Positions 1-12,796 of a stretch of 64,000 nucleotides of DNA are shown piece after piece. The translations under genes and the position numbers were made by a program. Source of the stretch: Solanum dulcamara. Its lineage: Eukaryota > Streptophyta > Magnoliopsida > Solanales > Solanaceae. Numbering within the stretch: the first letter of the stretch is position 1; each line of letters opens with the position of its first letter. The notes beneath the pieces were generated by a model. That model was not told the DNA's origin, searched no databases, and saw nothing but the letters and a program-made list of their open reading frames with translations. The DNA is taken from positions 73,888,144 through 73,952,143 of the forward strand of contig NC_077244.1 in NCBI RefSeq assembly GCF_947179165.1. The letters are read 5' to 3'.

Positions 1-1413
1 TCTTTTTTAATTTTTAAACAGTCACGTCTAAATCGATATATTGAGATTTATCATTCCAAATTTTAATTATGTCTTTTTAAACTGTAATTATTAAAATTTG
101 AGATATTTTTCAAGATAACGATAATGTTTGCAATTTTTTTTTAGATAATCTTTTATTGTGAGTTTTCAAAAATATCTCTCAAAAAAATGGCAAATCATTA
201 TCATTGGTTATATTACAATCTCTTAATTATTAAATAATCACGTCTAGATATTTTAAGATCCATTATTCCAAATTTAGGCTAAGTGCTCTTAAGCTACAAT
301 TAGTAAAATGTGAGAATTTTCAAAGGAAGAAATCTTAAAAAACGGAAAAAAGGCAATGGCGAAAAAAAATCTTAGATTCAATCCTATTTGAGAATTAAGC
401 GTCGAAACATCTAGAAAGGACATTTGATAGATTATCCAACCCCGAGCAATCTTAGCGTATGATTATTCCCATTTGTGACCGACGGTTCTCTTATAGTTAT
501 TCAATTACATATCTCAAGATAACTACAATGTTTGCAACTCCTTTTTAGGTATTCTTTTACTAAAAGGTTTTGAAAAATATCTCTTTTCTTTGTTGGAGAT
601 CAATTTAGGTATGTTATTTGATCCATCATTTTAAAAGGTTCTATATATACATAATAATTGTGATATTTAATTATATACTTATATATTTTGATTTCTTAAG
701 AATATCTTGAGTGGTTCAGTTAAAGTATTAGTGTTTAATTTATATCTACTAACTTTTCTTATTAAAGAGAGAGAGAAAAGATATATGAAATGAATAAATT
801 CTTCGACCAATATAATTGAACACAAGACTAATTTTGGCCAAATTCTTTTGACTATTAATTTCTTAATCTTTGCTTAACTTCTTGTTTAGTAAATCTTTCT
901 TTTTTTCTTATTAGAAGATACTACTAATGAGTAATGAGTATTATAGTGGAAAACACACACACACAAAACAAAGGATAGAAAAACGTGGGAAAAAAGGGTG
1001 AAATAACAAGTGGAAAAAGAAGCTATTATCAAGTGTGTTTTGAGGGAACACTTTGGATATATCACTACAAGTGGTCAATTATTGTCCCTATAAGACTTTA
1101 CAATAGTGAAATTTCATGCTAATATTAATCCTTCTTTTTTATACGTTTTTTAAGAAGTCATAAATAAGAAAAATGTTTTTATTAATTTATCTTTTAAAAA
1201 ATTGTTTTAGAACTTTATAAACATATTTATATTTTCAAAAAATAATAATTATAAAGTTAAAATAAAAAATATATAATTAATTCTATATTCATTTTATAAA
1301 TTGATAAATAATTTGGGACAACTAACACGGAACAAAGGTATTAATAGACAAAAAAGGAAAATAATGAGAATGATACATTTAATTATTATTTATTTTATAA
1401 GTCATACAGAGTT
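1..1413. repeat. AT-rich intergenic DNA with diverged internal duplications
   Basis: No coding region is visible. Two segments recur in diverged form: positions 20-68 resemble 236-285 (both with TCACGTCTA near the start), and 113-181 resemble 515-585 (both with CAAGATAAC and ending in AAATATCTCT). This suggests an old, decayed tandem or transposon-derived repeat. The remainder is low-complexity AT-rich sequence. Confidence 0.4.
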
Positions 1414-1485
1414 GGGTTCATAGCTCAGTGGTAGAGCATTTGACTGCAGATCAAGAGGTCACCGGTTCGAACCCGGTTGAGCCCT
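1414..1485 (+). tRNA. tRNA-Cys (anticodon GCA)
   Basis: The sequence folds as a full cloverleaf without an intron. The acceptor stem GGGTTCA pairs with TGAGCCC, with one T-G wobble at the fourth pair. The D-arm region reads TAGCTCAGTGGTAGAGCA. The anticodon loop CTGCAGA gives anticodon GCA, and the T-arm contains GGTTCGAACCC, which doubles as the internal B box. The discriminator is T, as expected for tRNA-Cys. A T run at 1485-1488 fits RNA polymerase III termination. It is a nuclear cytoplasmic-type tRNA gene and looks intact. Confidence 0.95.
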
Positions 1486-4184
1486 TTTAAAAAAAAATCT
1501 TTAATTTCTTGAACATCTGGTGGTTTCTAAGAAAAAAGAACTCAAATTATTATTTGTAAATTTTAATTATTCCTACAAAAATTATATTTAAAATTGGAAT
1601 TGAGTTATTTAATTTTGAGTTTTTTAAGTATTCTTCCGTTAAAATTAAGGGCGGATTTGTACCAAAGTATAAAGAGAGGGGTATATTTAGCCCGAAAATA
1701 TAACAAAAAGTATATTTAAACTATTTTCATTAATACAGAGGTATATTTGACTCTTTTCCGTATTTGACCTTTTTCCGTTTGGAGTAATTATCCTAGCTCC
1801 AAGATTACAAAAATAGCCTATAAGAATAAATTAAATAACAGAAACTTTCTCAAATTCTTGTTCCACCAATAATAATAATAATAAGAATAAGAAACGTCAT
1901 CTAGTAAGTGATTTGAATGTTATTATATTCACTCAAAAATTGTTTGGATCAAGGCAAACTACCTCAATATTTTTCCAGTATATCTTTACCTTTATTGAAA
2001 ACATTCTCATTTCCGTAATTCTCATCTTCTAAACGCGAAAACTCTAACCACCTAGACTGGAAATTTTATTTGTTGTGTTTGATTAAAAAAATAAAAATTA
2101 TGAGTTAATTTGAACAATAAACTGGTCAAATTATATCTCATTCTTCGATTTTAGTACTACAAGATGTTTTCTTTGCTTGTAGTTACTTATTCTCTTCTTA
2201 ATTGTTTCCAACATGGCTGAGTCGAGGGTCTATCAAAAATAAGCTATCTATGTTCACAAGGTATACACAACACTCTCTCAAACAGTGGAATTATAATGAG
2301 TATGTTAATATCATATAAACTGCTCAAATTTAACTTTGCTTGCACATTTTATTTTCCAAGTATTCAATAACACAAAGTATTAGGTTAGTCTATACCAGAC
2401 AAGAGTAGATATAGATTTATGGCTATTAGAATTTAATTTCTACTTGGCCTTTTTTTTCCCCTCATAAGATTCTTGTACAATAGACAAAAAAAATCTCAGG
2501 ATAACTGCTATTAAACTAGATAACAACTGAACAAACTTAAATCTTAAAATGTCAGAACAAACAATTTTTTTCCAATAATTTAAGCAAAAGGTGTTAACCA
2601 CTCATTATTCGCCACGTAGAAGATTAACAAAATTATATGTCAGGTCACTAACAACTGTTTTGATTTCATCAAAACTGCTAGAGAACAAACTAATTAAGAA
2701 ATTCATTTTTCCTATTAAGAAAATAGGATAAGCCAGTTAGCCTATCAACAAAAGTTGTCTAGTGTTTTGGGGACAGTTCTTAATGCATAGTTGTATGTAC
2801 ATTGCATTTGCCTTTGGCCTTACATTTTTTTTTTATTAAAAAAAAATTATCTGCTCTATTTCTGTATTTAGTCTGTTAAAGAAAATGACCAGATGCATGT
2901 ACATGTATAAAGGTACACAAAGATTGCTTCATATTATAGATTTGTGCCTCCTAAAGACTTGTAACTATCTTAATGATATTTTTTGTTTCAAGTGTTTGGG
3001 AATTGGAATAGCATTTAAGCAAAGTTTTAATGGTCAATTATTGTTGATGGAAATCTTAAGCAAAACTAATGACTTATTAAAGAAATACATAGTTCAGTAA
3101 AGTAGAATCAATCACAAGAAAATTGAATGTGAAGGAGCCAGCCAATACTATGTGTTGCTTCTTAAGTTAGAAATGAAGCAATAAACATAGTTGTGATCTG
3201 CTCATTCACATGATCCCTGTCATATTACTTTCATTGCCTAACTTACACGTACCTCGACTATTCTACCAAGCATCTACTATCTCCCACTAGCACATTATCA
3301 GATAACTTTATCCATCAAGGTTTCAACAAATACTAAGAAGTCACGTAATGCTTTTTTGTCTCTGCAGTGATTAAAACTTTGGTCTCCCGTGATTTTCACA
3401 TACATTGACTGCTAGGCAACACACTTGGGTGTCTGGTATCCGTTAATTCGAGATTGTTAAAATATGAGCAGGATAATTTAGCCGCATAGTCCATAGAAAT
3501 GAAATTAAGACAAGCATATCACAAGCCTGGAGAAACTTGACCAAAGCAAACCATATACTTAATAAAAAGTCATGTTGTTGCATAGAAAATCAAACAGTTC
3601 ATTTCATAAAAAGCAATAATGTTACATTAAGCTAAAGATCATAGAAGAAAACTACTCACTACACAGCTTTGACAACATCAACTACTATGCTACAAAGGGC
3701 AGAAATCTCAAACATGAAACAACCTTGAGAATTGTATGGACCAAGAAGGCCTTCGCCTGCCTATAAATTCAGCAGTTCATACTGATACTGCCCATGCTGA
3801 AAGAAGCGACAAGCTTTTGATCAACATTAACGTGCAGACGATCAAAGAGACTTAAAGAGAAAATAACTAAAGCTTGGATTAAACCAAAATTGTAACACAT
3901 ATAACAAGATAGTCTTGACTTATTTCTCAGATATCTATACATTCTATAAGCAGCATTGGCTAATACTTGAGGGTATCTCCTCCTTCTCCTCTGTTACACA
4001 TTGCCACATAGCTTTCAACCTTCTACAACATATGGTACCAGGAAATATCATGACTAAGAGAGTTGTAAGCGATTAAAAATCAACCTGATAACGAAGACCA
4101 ATTCTAATGGGATCTGCCAATCTCGGAGAACAAGCTATATCTTTGAAGCCCTGACTGACTATATACGTTTCACCAATCTCCTGG
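1486..4184. other. Intergenic DNA; right end includes the EIL 3' flank
   Basis: No convincing gene is seen. Positions 1648-1790 (repeated GTATATTT and TTTTCCGT words) look like a fragment of the same transposon family as the inverted-repeat element at 28.99 kb. A 71-codon ORF near 2.9 kb has no recognisable features. The last several hundred bases before 4185 should contain the 3' UTR of the minus-strand EIL gene. Its end cannot be fixed because no clear AATAAA is visible on that strand. Confidence 0.4.
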
Positions 4185-6014
4185 CTAGTACCAAATTGGA
4201 ATATCTTGCTTCGCTGTGGTATCACATCCAATGCCAGGCTGCAGATTTCCGGTGTAATTGGTGGACTGTAAGTTAAACGGAGGCCCAAACATGCAATGCA
4301 AATTGTCACTTGAATTTAGGATCTTGCATTGATCAACAAGATTGCCTTGTGGGTGCATAGACTGACTTGCGGAAACATTAACGTCATTGAAGATATTCCC
4401 CTCCATTATCCCTCGACTGTGTAGGTAATTGACCTGGTCAACACGAGGTTGCTGATGAGGCTGCTGCTCTTTGGTCACTGCAACATTCCCTGTATTTTGG
4501 TTTTTGTTTCCTTGTATATTACAATCATAAAATGACATAAGGTCATCAATCATCCTTTGCCCATCTTCAGGAACTCCTACTCCAAATAGATCAAAGGGAG
4601 GTGGACTTGGATTAACAGGCAGAGCAACTGAACTTGACGGGACATATTGTTGAGGGAAGACAATTGGCTTGACTTCGTTTATGTGAAAGTTTGAAACCCC
4701 AAATTGAGAAGTATTTCTGAAAGGGCAAGCTAATTGATGATTGTCTCTTGCAGATCTATCCTGAAAACCGTGGCGAAGTTCACTGTAAGGACATTGAAGA
4801 AACTCACATGTATAGATCTTTTGAGCCATGGTAACAGTCTGTTCATTGGATTGCTTCCTCTTCCGGGTGAAATCTAAGCTGGTGATCATTTCATCCTTGA
4901 TTGGATGAGACTGTTGTTGCAGAGGCAACCTCTCGTTGAATCTCTCAACACTGACATTCAACATATTGAGATGGTGTGGTTTTTGCTCTTGAACGTCAAA
5001 GTTACACTCATCTTGAGCACCATCAACATCATATTCACTGCTGTCATTCACAGTGAAAGTTCCACTACCACCAGCTGACGACAAAGGTGGACAGCGATCA
5101 GGGTATAGTTCTCGAGCCAAAGCTTCCTCCTGATTGATGATAGCAAGCCAAGTCGCACTTTCTTTTGCTGTCATCTTATCCTGCAAGCACTTTGACTGCC
5201 TTACAAGCTTGCGGATTTTAGCAATATCAGGGGATATGTGCTTGATCACCGCTGTGAGGACACCAACCTTCCAAGCCTTCTTCAGATCATGAGGCTTTTT
5301 ATAAGGTGGAGGACCTTGGTCCTTCTGCAAACCCAATTGAGGCCACCAATCCTCCTGTCCTGTAGGCCACCATGGGGGTGAAACGCCTTTCTCCAATGGA
5401 AATCTTCTCTGAGGAGGATCACAGTGCTGCATCAAAGCTGACAATAACGAACCAAGGGTGGTATCTTGCAGCTCCTGCAAGGTGTGAGGGGTAGGACCAA
5501 CTGGATTTGATACCTCATTCTTGCCTGGGATGGCATGCTCAGCTTGGTATTTGGCTATAGCCGCAGGGCCATTGCGGTCAAATCTCACTTTATCCTTCCA
5601 CCACTCCCTAAGATTATCAGATGCCCCACCGACCGGCTTGCCATTTTCCGGAATGATCCCATAAACAAAACCTTGAGCTTTACATACTTCCATCATTTTC
5701 AACATGTACTTCAAGATCCCATCCTGTGCCCTCGACATCTTCTTCCTCCTTGCCTGCTCCTGTGACTGGCGTCGTTTCACAGAATCAACATCTTCCTTCC
5801 CCTGATTCATTTCTTTCAGCCTTTTGAGCTTCATCTTGTCCCTCCACACTCTCTTCTCTAGCTCATCCACATCAATATCCTCATCACTATAATCATCATC
5901 CACCACCTGTTCTGGTTCAGTGTATGGAGCAGCAACCTCCACTTCCTTAAGCGGAGCAGGAAAGAAATCAAGATCCCCACAGAACCCCATTTCCTCAAAC
6001 ATCATCATCTTCAC
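4185..6014 (-). CDS. EIL: EIN3-like (EIL) ethylene-response transcription factor
   Basis: This 609-residue protein is a plant-specific EIN3/EIL factor. Members are nuclear DNA-binding proteins that switch on ethylene-response genes such as ERF1 and are degraded through EBF F-box proteins when ethylene is absent. The coding region is a single exon of family-typical length. Residues 39-52 are acidic ([14 protein letters not shown]). The EIN3 DNA-binding core spans about 53-310, with basic stretches ([18 protein letters not shown]), the [18 protein letters not shown] segment at about 136-153, a tryptophan/proline stretch ([13 protein letters not shown]) and [23 protein letters not shown] stretch may be a nuclear localisation signal. 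The C-terminus is Asn/Gln/Pro-rich, as in activation regions of this family. Initiation could be at the first Met or at the MMMFEEMGF start usual in the family, a difference of two residues. It closely resembles tomato EIL proteins from memory, but which numbered paralogue it is cannot be decided here. Confidence 0.97.
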   Translation of the reverse strand: MKMMMFEEMGFCGDLDFFPAPLKEVEVAAPYTEPEQVVDDDYSDEDIDVDELEKRVWRDKMKLKRLKEMNQGKEDVDSVKRRQSQEQARRKKMSRAQDGILKYMLKMMEVCKAQGFVYGIIPENGKPVGGASDNLREWWKDKVRFDRNGPAAIAKYQAEHAIPGKNEVSNPVGPTPHTLQELQDTTLGSLLSALMQHCDPPQRRFPLEKGVSPPWWPTGQEDWWPQLGLQKDQGPPPYKKPHDLKKAWKVGVLTAVIKHISPDIAKIRKLVRQSKCLQDKMTAKESATWLAIINQEEALARELYPDRCPPLSSAGGSGTFTVNDSSEYDVDGAQDECNFDVQEQKPHHLNMLNVSVERFNERLPLQQQSHPIKDEMITSLDFTRKRKQSNEQTVTMAQKIYTCEFLQCPYSELRHGFQDRSARDNHQLACPFRNTSQFGVSNFHINEVKPIVFPQQYVPSSSVALPVNPSPPPFDLFGVGVPEDGQRMIDDLMSFYDCNIQGNKNQNTGNVAVTKEQQPHQQPRVDQVNYLHSRGIMEGNIFNDVNVSASQSMHPQGNLVDQCKILNSSDNLHCMFGPPFNLQSTNYTGNLQPGIGCDTTAKQDIPIWY

Positions 6015-6025
6015 AAAAACAACAC

Positions 6026-6708
6026 CTCAAAAAAAAAAATTACAAGAAATCTTAACAAAATTAGCAGCTAACACCCAATTTTTCACAGATTATCCTGTCC
6101 TCTTTAGAATTTTCATCTATGGAAATCAACCAAACTACGCGATATTTGATCCTGCAAATACATTTAAAGGGAAAATAAGAAAATCTCTTTAACAAGTTCC
6201 AGAAATAAATAACACAAAACACTGTTGACATGTGAATATCTCAATACACAGGCAGTTAAACTAAAAGCAAAAAGGGGAGAAAAAAGGTGGCCTTTATGCA
6301 CATGAAAGAAAAAGCCAAGATTATCTCCCCCCAAGAAAACTGGTACAAATTATTTCTCCCAAAAATCCAAGAAAATTTGACATATTTTCCCAGATCTAAA
6401 GCATCAATATTAATGTAACCCCCAAACAGAAATCTAAAAATACCCCCCAAAAAAAATTGAAAGGAAAATAGGTTGTTTGGTACAAAGAATCTTGTAATTC
6501 ACCCAACTACGTAGTGGTAAGACACTGAATACACAATATATTCATATATTGGATTCATCAGTTGATTTATAAACAATAAGAGAAGGTAAATATAAATAAT
6601 CAAGTATCATAAACACATAAAAATCCAATCTTGAAGCAAAAGCACAAATCTTTACACTCCATTAATGATCACTAATTAACAGACGAAGAAATATTAGTAT
6701 GTGAGTAC
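6026..6708 (-). other. Probable 5'-UTR intron of the EIL gene
   Basis: On the minus strand a donor reads CAG/GTACTCAC at 6708, and an acceptor with an 11-T tract reads TTTTGAG/GTGTTG at 6026, eleven bases before the start codon. EIN3/EIL genes commonly have a coding exon without introns and an intron in the 5' leader, which supports this reading. The intron would be 683 nt. It has not been tested against any transcript. Confidence 0.6.
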
Positions 6709-6833
6709 CTGAATTTATGATTTTGCTTTTTTTCTTTCAAAAGTCTAATATTCAACTCTTTGTCTACTTAGGAGAATAATTTGACTATGTTAAACTCTAT
6801 ATGGAAGCAGAGGAGAAAGATAAGTAAGAAATT

Positions 6834-6854
6834 GGGGGGGGGGGGGGGGGGGGG
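6834..6854. repeat. Poly-G tract (21 G) upstream of EIL
   Basis: A run of 21 uninterrupted G residues lies on the plus strand, so 21 C in the sense direction of the EIL gene. It is about 125 bp upstream of the inferred 5'-UTR exon boundary, in the probable leader or core-promoter region. Such tracts are unusual in this AT-rich setting and prone to length change. Confidence 0.9.
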
Positions 6855-9062
6855 AGGACGTTATATAACTACAACTTTAATTATGAATGTGAATGTATTT
6901 ACTCCCTTCATGCAAAGTAAAATATTACTCCCCTCCATTTTAATTTAGAAATAATTTGACCATTTTGAATTGATTTTTTTATTACTATCCGGAAACTCCC
7001 ACCTTTTTACTTTCTTAGTAACTCGAATCTACAATTTTAGCATTGGAGATGGTTATCTGAGCAATCTCTTTTGTCTTATGCTTGTGAATACATAATTACG
7101 CTATGATTCTAAAAATACAAAAATTAACTAATTATAAATGCAAGATAAAAGATTTTAAATTCATTAAAGATCTTATTAATATTTTATCACTTAATTGAGC
7201 GAGTTAATATGATTTTAAATAAATATTGTATGTGAATTTTTAAAAAAAAAGAGTCTTTTGAGCTTTGGGGGTGCATTCTCCTTGATGCATGAATAAGCAT
7301 GAAAAAAGTTGATATATTTTATGTATGTGAAATACAAAAATAGTGAGTAATTATGAAATTTGTGTGCTTTTTAAAAATTTGGTGGAAGAATTTCTTTCAA
7401 GAAGGCAAGGGGTCATGATGGATGAACTTTCTTTTCAAGTGGGAATGCAATGAATAGGAAGTCTTCAAGTTGTGGCCATTGGGAAAAGGATGTCTTACTT
7501 TGTTGTTATCTTATTTTCTTGATGAAGTTAAGGTTGTTTTTTTTTTCGATATTTAATATTTGAATGGGAATATAATTAAATTTTGATTTATATATTGTAA
7601 GACTTATTTATAAGAATATCGTTTGTACTAAAACTTTTTTTATTTTTATGAATTTGAATTCAAAATCTTAAAAACAAAAAAATCTCAATCATCTATTATA
7701 ACTGATCTCAAACTTTTCAAGTTATATTTATGATTTAACCAATTATGGGATGGAATCGACCTAAATTCTACTATTGATTTATAGATGAATACCCTTTCAT
7801 TTTTCTTTGTTTTAAACCTAATCTATACCTACACACGTGCAAGTGCAACTTAATGATAAAGCAAAAATTTCTACAACATCCAATCATACTACAGAATTGC
7901 ATTTGTTTTTAACGTTTGCGTACCATAAGAAACCTTGGTTTGTAAGAGTTTTTGTATACACTAATTATTTATTATTTCCTTACACGTTTCATTTCATTAA
8001 TATTCTATTAACAAAAATAACAAGATAGATTTGGAAAAAAAAAAGAAGTAAAAAATGACTTCTTCTTCTTCCCCCTTTTTTTTTTTTAAAAAAAATAAGT
8101 TTCCAAAATGACTGACATTTGAAATCGAATAGAATATCTCTGCTCCTCCCTCATCTTCTCCGTTAACAAAAAGGTAATTGAAAAAAATATTATATTTATT
8201 TCACCGTGTTTGCAACAAATTTGTGAAAATATATTGCAATCACAAAATAAATAAAAAGAATAATTTTTCGAACTAGAATGATTTGAATTTGATCTGTATT
8301 GTGATTAGAGGGTTGTGAGTGACGTATTTCTCGAACTAGGTAGGATGTTTTGAACTTGATTTAAATGATTTGTGCATCTTCTTAAAGTATTTGATTATCA
8401 AGAAGAGTTTAACATATTTTGATCTTTTTATGAATATTTCATGAATTTGTAAAATTTTGGAGATGCCTTTTTAAATTTATATAATACCATTTATATAAAC
8501 ATGAATTAGGATTTAAGATATAGTATCATTCAAAAAACTCTAACTAAAATATGACTCGTCTTATAAAGTTGTATAAAATTTCTATGTCTACCCACTAATT
8601 ATCATTATAATCACATGTATATAAAACATAAATTGTATCAAAGATTATTCCAATAATTTAGAAAACCATATTATTCTTCTCATGAATCAATTTGCACCAA
8701 GACTCTTCACACAAGAAGAAGTTTCTACAAAGAAAGGAAAAGAGAATTTTCTAACATTAGAACTTCATTTGTCTTTAAGAGACACAACTCTTTGAGGACT
8801 TTTTTTTTAATGGTTATGCCTTTTCTCCTTTCTTTTATTAGCGAATTTATTTATGCACTAGTGAACAAAGTGTCTGGCGATTTTTTTATTAATAATAAAT
8901 TAAAAAACCTCAATAAAGACAACCAAAAGAGGATACAAGTATGAAAAAATAAATGTTCGAGAAAATTGGGTATTTTACCATTATTATAGAGTTTATAATA
9001 CATTTTATGATAATATTATAAATGAGGATTTTTAAATAATTCAAAAATATAAAGGAGAAACT
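6855..9062. other. Intergenic DNA, EIL promoter side; no gene seen
   Basis: AT-rich sequence with no supported coding region. A short Stowaway-like end (CTCCCCTCCATTTTAATTT) appears near 6932. A 63-codon ORF at 7837 has no recognisable domain. The EIL promoter should lie within the left part of this stretch. Confidence 0.4.
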
Positions 9063-9445
9063 ATCTAATTAAATACTCCTATCATATTTATTAATACTCC
9101 ATATAGTTTGAAATAATTACATTTTATATTACTAATTAATAATTTCATACAATTAGATACATCTAGATACATGTTTTTACTATCAGATACACTGAAATAG
9201 GGAAAGAGGTTGCGAGAAAAGGACGAACGCGAGCGAAATTTCTCTATGTATCTCAAATACATGTGAATCTACTTGGATAAAATGTATCTAGAATAAATTA
9301 CGCCTATTTTGACCCCATATATCTCGAGATACATGTATCTAGACATATTGATTGCATTAAAATCTGGTAAGATTGGTAATATTGTAAACTAACATGTATC
9401 TAAGTAATTAACTTTTAAACTAGTGAGATTTCTAAAAGTTACCCA
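9063..9445. repeat. Dispersed repeat rich in GATACATGTATC words, copy 1
   Basis: This segment and 12293-12780 share the same order of words: TATCTAATTAAA, GTTTGAAATAATTA, several (A)GATACATGTATCT palindromes, CGCGAGCGA, CACTTGGATA, and a final AGTAAGATT. They are two diverged copies of one non-coding transposon family. No coding capacity or terminal repeats could be defined. Confidence 0.6.
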
Positions 9446-11324
9446 AATATAAATGTGCCAAGAGACCTCAAACTTTATATATGAATTAGTTTACCCATCT
9501 AAAATAATCAAAAGTATTTTTCTCATGCCTACTTTTTCAAAATTGTCCAACAACGTGAGATAATTCATTACTTTTTCTTAAATTTATTGGATCTTGTTGA
9601 AGTGTTGACACTTTCATCATTCCCCTAGTCGTTCTTTTGAGAATTGCTAGTCAAGAGAAAAATTGGAGATTGTGTAATAGGTACCTACATCCAATCTTCC
9701 TTGAGAGCAAATTCCAGTCGCATGATTTTACTTTGTTAGTTGCACTTGTAGGAGGCTTGGAATAAATTCCTTAGTCACCTTACCGGCCATTCCAACTATA
9801 TATGTTGTCGTCCATTTGTCTTTTTGTTGCTTCCACTTTTTTTTTGTCATCGCCATCCGTGGCCACTTTATCAAAACACATATCCAACATATTATCATCC
9901 TCATCCTTCTCAGAAAATCTTTTCCCCAAATCAATTAGCATATACATTAGTTGGACCAAGTCTTGATTGTTGTGGTTCGTGGCTCATTCTACGTTGCAAT
10001 CACACTTTTATTCAAATATAAATGCTAAAGCTTATGGATTTAATTTGCTATTCAAAGAAGGAGGTGAAGCTTGTCAAATTGGCTCACCTAAGAGAACTTA
10101 TTATAAATATCTGATATTTCTTATGAACGATAAAAAAAAATCCTTATATTACAAAAATTATTGAGCAAATTTATGTACATATTTATATTAATTTATTTAA
10201 ACATGAATTTGAATCGAATTTTGAATGGATGATACGAGTTCAATATCCTTGTGACTAGTGTCATGACAAGTATTATAATGTTGAACAAAAGAAATAAAAG
10301 TAAAAAAGGGACAAAAGATCAACAAAGAAAAAGGCTAGAAGTGAAAAGGGGGTTATTATTATCAAGTTTTTTTTGTTTTTTTTTTGAAAGCTACAAATGG
10401 ATGAAGGGACATGTCACATGAGTGGAATTGGTCAGTAATTATAGAAGTCACTGAAACAGTGATAATGCATATGTTAGTCATGTTTATTGCCAAATCTCAC
10501 TTTGCCGACATGAAAATGAATAATGACAAAAATAATTCAATCCATTGAAAATAAATGAACCATCTTATTAGAATTCAAATCTAAATGAAATTCTGATCAT
10601 CTCTAAAAATAAAAAAATTCTCAAGATTACTTTTGGAAAACAAATAATTAAGTATAAATAACCTTATGATCGATATAAAATGATATCCATCTTTAAAAAA
10701 ATCAAATCATTTTGAAATCGAATAAAAATAGGCCTAATTTGGCATAAAGAGAAAACAAAATGATTCTGTAATAATCGATTTTCTCCTCAATGACTTAATT
10801 TATGTTACTAAATTAACACCGAGAAATAATTTGTTTAAATTTCATAATAATGAGGGAACATGTAGACAAATACAGATTTTTCTGGTCTTTACAGAATATA
10901 ATAAGGACGAAAAAGCTCATGCAAGTGGAATATAAATTATAATAGTGACATATATATAAGCATTTATTTCCACTTCCTAATATACATGCATCTAGAAACA
11001 AATCAATAATTCTAGTGTTCTAGCTTTCATGAGTATTTCTGAGTGTAGGTTGCTAATACAAAGATTGGAGAACTTTGAGGAGGTTTGGGCCCAATCATTA
11101 AGATTAACACGTTTGAATTTAAATATATATTTGAATATTAAGATATTTATTAAAATTTTGAGATCAAAATTTAAATAATACACATTTAAATAATCAGATG
11201 TTGCATTAAGATCTAAATATTTAATAGTTAAGACTGTTTGTTTTCTCGACATATGAACATATAAAAGTTTTCTTCATTTAAAAAAATAATAAATATAACA
11301 TTTAAATAAAATATTAAATGGATC
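9446..11324. other. Intergenic DNA; no gene seen
   Basis: AT-rich sequence. The short ORFs present (65-86 codons) overlap on both strands and have no recognisable domains or splice structure, so none is called. Confidence 0.4.
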
Positions 11325-11645
11325 TAATTAGTGATGGTGATGACTAACGATGGTCATTGTGTGTGTCAATTTGGAATGATGTTGATTGATGATGGTGACG
11401 TAGGTAGTATCTTATGGTACAGTAGTTGACAATAGTTATTGACCGTTATTGTTATTGGTGTGATGTGATAATTAGTAGTGGAATAATACCAATAACTAAT
11501 GGTGATGGTGAATGATAACGACAGTTAACGATATATTATGTTGACTAATGATGTTTTTATCGATAGTGATTAGTGGATATAATAATGATTTGTGGTGATA
11601 ATTGCAAATGATGGCTATTGGTGACAATAGTTGATAGTGGTGAAC
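11325..11645. repeat. GATGGTGAT-type low-complexity repeat
   Basis: About 320 bp of degenerate GTGATGGTGATGA / GGTGATAAT words form an imperfect minisatellite without a fixed period. There is no coding evidence. Confidence 0.6.
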
Positions 11646-12292
11646 TGTATCTTTGTAGAAATTTTTAAATAAACATCTTAATGATATTTTAAGATTTTGT
11701 TATATATCTTTATCATTCAGGCATATCCAAATCCACAAGTGATTGTAAAAAATAAATAAAACATACTTAATAATTAAGATCTAAATAATTAAGACTCATA
11801 CCTCGAAAATAAACAGACTTAATGGCTGAAATTTAAATGATTAATATTAATAACTTCGTTAAGTGCAAATAGATGAGGCTTAGAAAAAGCTTGTGACAAG
11901 ATCCAATTTTTGGTAACTCCTCTAGTGTTTACCAACTAATTTGTTTGGACAAACATTTTACAAACTATATTAGATATAGGCATGAAATTTGACATATTTA
12001 CAGTAATATGTCTCAAAAAAAATTAAATAAATTGATTCTATTATTAATTAAAAAAATTACTAAAAAAATTGATTTAAAAAGAAAATTATTTGCAAATTTA
12101 CATTTGACTCAGAAAAATATTTATTAATTTTTTAAAAAGTGTAAGGCCTTCTTTGAATCTTTGACCATTAACATGACAGCTCAATACAAATTACACCCTT
12201 CCCTTATAGTAATCAAGATCATGCTCTTATCGAACATCTTTGGAGCCCTTATGAATGTAATCACAACTATTTTATGCACCCACCGCAAAAAA
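11646..12292. other. Intergenic DNA; nothing recognised
   Basis: AT-rich sequence with no gene, RNA gene or clear transposon terminus visible. Confidence 0.4.
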
Positions 12293-12780
12293 TTATCTAA
12301 TTAAACAAATATTTTTATTATATTAATTAATTTTTTTTATAATTTGAAATAATTATATATTATCTCACTTATTAATAATTTTTATATTAGAAATTAAGTT
12401 AAATATATCCTGATACATGTATTTATTATCAAATATACTAAATATGAAAGACGCGAGCGAGATAGTTTATTATCTCAGCTACATGCGAATCACACTAGAT
12501 ACATGTATCTGGGACACCAGATAGAGGAAGAGGGTAAGCGAGAGAGGAGAGTGGAAAGTGAGAGAGTTATATATATGTAGATCCACTTGGATACAATATA
12601 TATAAAATAAATTATACCTAGTTTTGAATCTATAAATCCGAGATATATGTATTTAAACGTATCTGGACGCGTAGGATATATGTATCTGAAGTCCAAAATC
12701 TAGTAAGATTCATAATATTTCAAACAAATATGAATCTAACTAATTATCTCCTAAAATAATGAAATTTGGGTAAGTTACCC
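12293..12780. repeat. Dispersed repeat rich in GATACATGTATC words, copy 2
   Basis: Second diverged copy of the family described at 9063-9445, in the same orientation. It contains GATACATGTATCTGGGACA and ends with the same AGTAAGATT word. A 68-codon ORF across it arises from the repeat itself. Confidence 0.6.
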
Positions 12781-12796
12781 CCAAAAGTAAACTTTT

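Noticed and set aside
2885..3100. 71-codon ORF near the tRNA as a gene
   Set aside because: No homology recognised, no splice context, and a size expected by chance.
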